From: Lamellibrachia columna | Taxonomy: Eukaryota > Annelida > Polychaeta > Sabellida > Siboglinidae | Length of the DNA stretch: 64,000 nt | Assembly: GCA_963662155.1 (NCBI GenBank) | Contig: OY759270.1 | Location: forward strand, 54,768,374-54,832,373 | Direction: 5' to 3' | Notes under the pieces: model-generated | Told to the model about the DNA's origin: nothing | Databases searched by the model: none | What the model saw: the letters and a program-made list of their open reading frames with translations, nothing else | Made by a program: the position numbers and the translations under genes | Shown here: positions 51,001-60,000 of the stretch, in pieces | How positions within the stretch are numbered: position 1 is the first letter of the stretch | Layout of the letters: every line of letters begins with the position of its first letter

Positions 51001-54000
51001 AGGGGTACTGCAGTACTGTTGCCACCCCAGGGGTACTGCAGTACTGCTGCCACCCCAGGGGTACTGCAGTACTGCTGCCACCCCAGGGGTACTGTAGTAA
51101 TGCTGCCACCCAAGGGGTACTGCAGTACTGCTGCCACCCCAGGGGTACTGCAGTACTGCTGCCACCACAGGGGAACTGTAATACTGCTGCCACCCCAGGG
51201 TTACTGCAGTACTGCTGCCACCCCAGGGGTACTGCAGTACTGCTGCCACCCCAGGGGTACTGCAGTACTGCTGCCACCACAGGGGAACTGTAATACTGCT
51301 GCCACCCCAGGGGTACTGCAGTACTGCTGCCACCCCAGGGGTACTGCAGTACTGCTGCCACCCCAGGGGTACTGCAGTACTGCTGCCACCACAGGGGAAC
51401 TGTAACACTACCATGACCCCTACAGTCAGTAGAGCATCTTTTTAAATATAAATGCAAACTCTCGTGGGAACAGCCTGTTTGGTGGACCACTACATACATG
51501 TTTGGTGGATCACTACATACATGTTTGGTGGACCACTACATACATGTTTGGTGGATCACTACATACATGTTTGGTGGACCACTACATACATGTTTGGTGG
51601 ACCACTACATACATGTTTGGTGGACCACTACATACATGTTTGGTGGACCACTACATACATGTTTGGTGGATCACTACATACATGTTTGGTGGACCACTAC
51701 ATACATGTTTGGTGGACCACTACATACATGTTTGGTGGACCACTACATACATGTTTGGTGGACCACTACATACATGTTTGGGGGACCACTACATACATGT
51801 TTGGTGGACCACTACATACATGTTTGGTGGATCACAACATACATGTTTGGTGGACCACTACATACATGTTTGGTGGATCACTACATACATGTTTGGTGGA
51901 CCACTACATACATGTTTGGTGGACCACTACATACATGTTTGGTGGATCACTACATACATGTTTGGTGGACCACTACATACATGGTTGGTGGATCACTACA
52001 TACATGTTTGGTGGACCACTACATACATGTTTGGTGGACCACTACATACATGTTTGGGGGACCACTATATACATGTTTGGTGGACCACTACATACATGTT
52101 TGGGGGACCACTACATACATGTTTGGTGGACCACTACATACATGTTTGGTGGACCACTACATACATGTTTGGTGGACCACTACATACATGTTTGGTGGAC
52201 CACTACATACATGTTTGGTGGATCACTACATACATGTTTAGTGGATCACTACATACATGTTTGGTGGACCACTACATACATGTTTGGTCTTCATCGGATT
52301 TATCCCCGTGACCACAGTTTGGCAGTTTGTTGCACTTGAGGACGCTGTCAATGCAGTAACCGCTCTTTCTGCAGTGGAAACCCTTACACAAACGCTCTGC
52401 AAACAAGACATGTCAACCCTCAGGAGACTACAGTGGAAACCCTTACACAAACGCTCTGCAAACAAGACATGTCAACCCTCAGGAGACTACAGTGGAAACC
52501 CTTACACAAATGCTCTGCAAACAGGACATCAACTTTCAGCAGACTACAGCACATGCATGGATAAATTCACCTCTGGGTTACACATTACAACCCTTTAGAC
52601 TTCAGCCATTTCTCCAGTTATTTGACCAGATATAAGAAATTGTGCAGCTAGATCGCTCAGGCATAATATCCAATGTGTTTTCTTAACTCTCCACCAGAGC
52701 ACGCCACGTGAATATATGGAATGACACGGCTATTATGAGCTGGGTTTGGCTAACTTGAGGCATCAATCTGCTGTCAGGTTTGGCTGATTTGAGATCTGAA
52801 GGTTTATTTTATATTTGTTTTCAACAAACCATCAACATTACATTTCTTAATTGTTCCTTGGATCAGCAACCAGTGATATTTTCACCACCCTTGGTAGATC
52901 AATTAAACAAACGTGGAACTGAACTTTGTCCCAGTTGCCGCATCGACTATAATCAGATGTGGTCCAAGGAATCCTCTTGGTTACATTAGTTCAGCAAATG
53001 TAGCTTGGTTTGATTTTATAATTGCAAATACATGGAGCATATGTCATTAATAACAGAATATCTCATATCCCCGTAATGCTGAACACAACAGGGCAAGACT
53101 AATGTATATCAGAGAAACATTAATATCTAAATACCGCTCTCAGTTGCATAAGTGGCCACAGTAGCAAGTGATTAAGAACACAGAAGCTGTCCATGAAAAT
53201 ATCCCAAATTATCACTTTAATTAAATGACATTACAGAAATCATACGCTATAGTCAGTACTGTGCATGGCCCATACCTGGAGTTGAGGTAATCTCTGTCCA
53301 CGAGATCTGGAACCCCTTAGCTCCAACCGCTCGGGACGAACTAAAAAACCTGAGAGATCAAACATTTCAAAATGACGACTAGGAGGCCACAGCAGATTTT
53401 CTTATAAGTTGGTTTTCTTCAAGGTATAAATTTTTCGTGTTTGTCGTGTACACAGTATCACCATCACTACCATTAAAAGTGACACTTGTAATAGTCTTCA
53501 TGATATATGCCAGGGCTGCTGTGTCTGGCAACACAAAACAAACATATACGTTCAGAAGCAGTGCCATGTTTGTCCAACCTATGTTGTAATTGTTGTTCAG
53601 AAGCAGTGCCATGTTTGTCCAACCTATGTTGTAATTGTTGTTCAGAAGCAGTGCCATGTTTGTCCAACCTATGTTGTAATTGTTGTTCAGAAGCAGTGCC
53701 ATGTTTGTCCAACCTATGTTGTAATTGTTGTTCAGAAGCAGTGCCATGTTTGTCCAACCTATGCTGTAATTGTTGTTCAGAAGCAGTGCCATGTTTGTCC
53801 AACCTATGTTGTAATTGTTGTTCAGAAGCAGTGCCATGTTTGTCCAACCTATGTTGTAATTGTTGTTCAGAAGCAGTGCCATGTTTGTCCAACCTATGTT
53901 GTAACTGTTGTTCAGAAGCAGTGCCATGTTTGTCCAACCTATGTTGTAACTGTTGTTCAGAAGCAGTGCCATGTTTGTCCAACCTATGTTGTAACTGTTG

Positions 54001-57000
54001 TTCAGAAGCAGTGCCATGTTTGTCCAACCTATGTTGTAACTGTTGTTCAGAAGCAGTGCCATGTTTGTCCAACCTATGTTGTAATTGTTGTTCAGAAGCA
54101 GTGCCATGTTTGTCCAACCTATGTTGTAATTGTTGTTCAGAAGCAGTGCCATGTTTGTCCAACCTATGTTGTAATTGTTGTTCAGAAGCAGTGCCATGTT
54201 TGTCCAACCTATGTTGTAATTGTTGTTCAGAAGCAGTGCCATGTTTGTCCAACCTATGTTGTAATTGTTGTTCAGAAGCAGTGCCATGTTTGTCCAACCT
54301 ATGTTGTAATTGTTGTTCAGATGCAGTGCCATGTTTGTCCAACCTATGTTGTAATTGTTGTTCAGAAGCAGTGCCATGTTTGTCCAACCTATGTTGTAAT
54401 TGTTGTTCAGAAGCAGTGCCATGTTTGTCCAACCTATGTTGTAATTGTTGTTCAGAAGCAGTGCCATGTTTGTCCAACCTATGTTGTAACTGTTGTTCAG
54501 AAGCAGTGCCATGTTTGTCCAACCTATGTTGTAACTGTTGTTCAGAAGCAGTGCCATGTTTGTCCAACCTATGTTGTAACTGTTGTTCAGAAGCAGTGCC
54601 ATGTTTGTCCAACCTATGTTGTAATTGTTGTTCAGAAGCAGTGCCATGTTTGTCCAACCTATGTTGTAATTGTTGTTCAGAAGCAGTGCCATGTTTGTCC
54701 AACCTATGCTGTAATTGTTGTTCAGAAGCAGTGCCATGTTTGTCCAACCTATGCTGTAATTGTTGTTCAGAAGCAGTGCCATGTTTGTCCAACCTATGTT
54801 GTAATTGTTGTTCAGAAGCAGTGCCATGTTTGTCCAACCTATGTTGTAATTGTTGTTCAGAAGCAGTGCCATGTTTGTCCAACCTATGTTGTAATTGTTG
54901 TTCAGAAGCAGTGCCATGTTTGTCCAACCTATGTTGTAATTGTTGTTCAGAAGCAGTGCCATGTTTGTCCAACCTATGTTGTAATTGTTGTTCAGAAGCA
55001 GTGCCATGTTTGTCCAACCTATGTTGTAATTGTTGTTCAGAAGCAGTGCCATGTTTGTCCAACCTATGTTGTAACTGTTGTTCAGAAGCAGTGCCATGTT
55101 TGTCCAACCTATGTTGTAATTGTTGTTCAGAAGCAGTGCCATGTTTGTCCAACCTATGTTGTAACTGTTGTTCAGAAGCAGTGCCATGTTTGTCCAACCT
55201 ATGTTGTAACTGTTGTTCAGAAGCAGTGCCATGTTTGTCCAACCTATGTTGTAACTGTTGTTCAGAAGCAGTGCCATGTTTGTCCAACCTATGTTGTAAC
55301 TGTCGTTCAGAAGCAGTGCCATGTTTGTCCAACCTATGTTGTAATTGTCGTTCAGAAGCTGTGCCATGTTTGTCCAACCTATGTTGTAATTGTCGTTCAG
55401 AAGCAGTGCCATGTTTGTCCAACCTATGTTGTAATTGTCGTTCAGAAGCAGTGCCATGTTTGTCCAACCTATGTTGTAATTGTCGTTCAGAAGCAGTGCC
55501 ATGTTTGTCCAACCTATGTTGTAATTGTCGTTCAGAAGCAGTGCCATGTTTGTCCAACCTATGTTGTAATTGTCGTTCAGAAGCAGTGCCATGTTTGTCC
55601 AACCTATGTTGTAATTGTCGTTCAGAAGCAGTGCCATGTTTGTCCAACCTATGTTGTAATTGTCGTTCAGAAGCAGTGCCATGTTTGTCCAACCTATGTT
55701 GTAATTGTCGTTCAGAAGCAGTGCCATGTTTGTCCAACCTATGTTGTAATTGTCGTTCAGAAGCAGTGCCATGTTTGTCCAACCTATGTTGTAATTGTTG
55801 TTCAGAAGCAGTGCCATGTTTGTCCAACCTATGTTGTAATTGTTGTTCAGAAGCAGTGCCATGTTTGTCCAACCTATGTTGTAATTGTTGTTCAGAAGCA
55901 GTGCCATGTTTGTCCAACCTATGTTGTAATTGTTGTTCAGAAGCAGTGCCATGTTTGTCCAACCTATGTTGTAATTGTTGTTCAGAAGCAGTGCCATGTT
56001 TGTCCAACCTATGTTGTAATTGTTGTTCAGAAGCAGTGCCATGTTTGTCCAACCTATGTTGTAATTGTTGTTCAGAAGCAGTGCCATGTTTGTCCAACCT
56101 ATGTTGTAATTGTTGTTCAGAAGCAGTGCCATGTTTGTCCAACCTATGTTGTAATTGTTGTTCAGAAGCAGTGCCATGTTTGTCCAACCTATGTTGTAAT
56201 TGTTGTTCAGAAGCAGTGCCATGTTTGTCCAACCTATGTTGTAATTGTTGTTCAGAAGCAGTGCCATGTTTGTCCAACCTATGTTGTAATTGTTGTTCAG
56301 AAGCAGTGCCATGTTTGTCCAACCTATGTTGTAATTGTTGTTCAGAAGCAGTGCCATGTTTGTCCAACCTATGTTGTAATTGTTGTTCAGAAGCAGTGCC
56401 ATGTTTGTCCAACCTATGTTGTAATTGTTGTTCAGAAGCAGTGCCATGTTTGTCCAACCTATGTTGTAATTGTTGTTCAGAAGCAGTGCCATGTTTGTCC
56501 AACCTATGTTGTAATTGTTGTTCAGAAGCAGTGCCATGTTTGTCCAACCTATGTTGTAATTGTTGTTCAGAAGCAGTGCCATGTTTGTCCAACCTATGTT
56601 GTAATTGTTGTTCAGAAGCAGTGCCATGTTTGTCCAACCTATGTTGTAATTGTTGTTCAGAAGCAGTGCCATGTTTGTCCAACCTATGTTGTAATTGTTG
56701 TTCAGAAGCAGTGCCATGTTTGTCCAACCTATGTTGTAATTGTTGTTCAGAAGCAGTGCCATGTTTGTCCAACCTATGTTGTAATTGTTGTTCAGAAGCA
56801 GTGCCATGTTTGTCCAACCTATGTTGTAATTGTTGTTCAGAAGCAGTGCCATGTTTGTCCAACCTATGTTGTAATTGTTGTTCAGAAGCAGTGCCATGTT
56901 TGTCCAACCTATGTTGTAATTGTTGTTCAGAAGCAGTGCCATGTTTGTCCAACCTATGTTGTAATTGTTGTTCAGAAGCAGTGCCATGTTTGTCCAACCT

Positions 57001-60000
57001 ATGTTGTAATTGTTGTTCAGAAGCAGTGCCATGTTTGTCCAACCTATGTTGTAATTGTTGTTCAGAAGCAGTGCCATGTTTGTCCAACCTATGTTGTAAT
57101 TGTTGTTCAGAAGCAGTGCCATGTTTGTCCAACCTATGTTGTAACTGTTGTTCAGAAGCAGTGCCATGTTTGTCCAACCTATGTTGTAACTGTTGTTCAG
57201 AAGCAGTGCCATGTTTGTCCAACCTATGTTGTAACTGTTGTTCAGAAGCAGTGCCATGTTTGTTCAACCTATGTTGTAATTGTTGTTCAGAAGCAGTGCC
57301 ATGTTTGTCCAACCTATGTTGTAATTGCTCTGGTCTACTTTGTACCAAGTACAACTAAAAAGAGATTAGGTTTGTCTACTACAGAATCAGTGATGCATGA
57401 AGTTCACTCACTCGACCTTCATGTATCGGCCGTGTGAAATGAAGTGATGAAGGACGGGCGCGCTGCCACAGAACTGGTGAGTTGGCAGGGACAGTCCGTC
57501 GGGGTAGAGCTTCACTACGGCGTGGGGACAGCCGTTCTCTGGAAGGACATCAGGAAGCAGGGATTAATTGATTTTTTTGCTTTATTACATTTTATTACCT
57601 AAGATATAATACTTATAATTAATGCGTATATAATTTTAACAAATATGTTTACTGTGTAAGAATGTACACAGTAATTTTTATTATATTAGTTATATGTTAT
57701 AAATCCTGTATTAATATGCCTCTTAACAGCATTTTTTATTTCAGATATATGGTGCTTTATAGATAAAAGTTATTATTATCATCATCATTATTAACTACAG
57801 ACTTGTGTATTCCCAGGGACAGGCCAAAAGTAAATCCAATTCTACAATCAATATTTGCACTTACAGCTTTTCATAGCCCAAAATTGGAATTATGTCAAAA
57901 TTATGTTGTATTAAACAATCTAGTACATGGAACTGTATCGCCATTACATGACACCACACATTACATGACACCACACATTACATGACACCACACATAAAGT
58001 ACCGACAGACAGTTTGATAGGTGGCACTGTCTGAAATATCTGCAATAAACTGTTAAAAATTACCAACTTCACTCCTGGCAGACCTGTTTACACGTCACCC
58101 CTGGCAGACCTGTCTACCCCCTGCTACTGTGCCTCACTTGTCTATCCATAGAACAAGTTGGAAGGTACGTCCAACACTACAATCAATGTTTGTGTTCACG
58201 TTTTATTAACTAACACCTGATTTACCCCAAATTAGAAAAAGGGTCTAATAATAAATGTCTATTGCGCCTAAATTCTCAGAAATCTGAGCTGAGAGGCGCA
58301 ACAAACCACAATTGTTAAGCATGATATCATGAACATGGACATGATATCATGAACATGGACATGATATCATGAACATGGACACGGAGACTTGCTGTAGCTT
58401 CAGATGATTCTAAGGTAATGGACAGTGGCGGATCTAAGATCTCACAAAGGGGGGCCAAGTCTAGTCACCCAGGCTACCATGTAGCGGTGCAACGCAAAAA
58501 TACGGTAAAAAAATGAAGAGTTAAGCCAAAGGGGATCCATGGTCCAATGCTCCCCTAAATACGTCACTCGTAATGGGCGTTCGTTCCAAATTTTTGGTGC
58601 AGCTACTGAGAAAGTGCAAGTTGACAGGTTGATCTAGTTGACAGGTTGATCAAGTTGACAGGTTGATTAAGTTGACAGGTTGATCAAGGTACATATGAAA
58701 ATGTTAAGTGGATTAAACAAAGTCATGTATCATTGATCTGGGACAACCATTACAACCAGTAGGGCATTATTATTATCATAGCTGCACCCCACAGACATCC
58801 CCAGTCTCAACCCCAGACACCCCACAGTCGTAACCCAAGATACCCCAACAGTCTCAACCCCAGACACCCCCACAGTTTCAACCCCAGACACCCTACATTC
58901 TCAACCCCAGATACCTCCACAGTTTCAACCCCAGACACCCCACAGTTTCAATCCCAGATACCTCCACAGTCTCAACCCCAGATACCTCCACAGTCTCAAC
59001 CCCAGACACCCCACAGTCTCAACCCCAGACACCCCACAGTTTCAACCCCAGACACCCCCCAGTCTCAACCCCAGACCCACTTCTACATTCCCCTGCAGTA
59101 CTTACCGCCGCCCTCTACTAAGAAGGTCGGGAACTGAAGTAGAATGTGAGCGAATGGTTGTTTTGCATAGATGTGCCACTCACAACTCAGATTGATGGGG
59201 TATCGTACAGGGAAGTTTGGGGTGTGTATGAGTCCACCACCCCCTGTTGTCAGATTCATAAAACACCCTGCAACAAATGCAGCTAGAGATCACAACAAGG
59301 GTCACACATATGGCCCCCATTACAGGGTTATTTGTAGGTGAAGGATTCTCATGCCAATATCAAAATTGTTTTTCATTAACTGGTGAAAACATTTCTATTA
59401 CAATTAATTATATCTCAACACATCAATAGTACATTTCATTATCAATGGTAGTTATCTGTACTTTAGCCTACTTCTGGTATTCACCTCCATATCTACATTG
59501 TTCACTGGAAGTAAATCAAGATTGTAACTAAAAAAATATTTTTCAAACAACATATCTTTGTATTTTATATCTAACAATAAACAATTTGACAACATTGATT
59601 TCTTTGCCACATGCCCATATATCAATCTACTCTCCACCTAGCATTTATTATAATGAACTATAAAAGAAGATCAAAAGACAGGCATGCACATGCGCACACA
59701 CACATACACACACACATACATGCGCACACACACCTTACACTGGCATAATACATCTGTGAAGAGTATGTACTGTGTGGTGTGTAAATAATACGTCTGTGAA
59801 GATTATGTACTGTGTGGTATGTAAAAATAATACGTCTGTGAAGAGTATGTACTGTGTGGTGTGTAAATAATACGTCTGTGAAGAGTATGTACTGTGTGGT
59901 GTGTAAATAATACGTCTGTGAAGAGTATGTACTGTGTGGTGTGTAAATAATACGTCTGTGAAGAGTATGTACTGTGTGGTGTGTAAATAATACGTCTGTG

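Noticed and set aside
53460..53523. Alternative exon with acceptor gttttgtgttgccag after CUB exon 5
   Set aside because: The phase-matched frame stops at TAA after 18 codons, whereas 53276-53349 matches the phase on both sides and gives the expected CUB ending VEFFSSS...GFQ.
53379..57437. Open frames of about 1,040-1,290 codons on both strands
   Set aside because: They are the 45-bp repeat translated; the period is divisible by three and the unit has no stop in these frames. They lie in an intron whose flanking exons join in phase.
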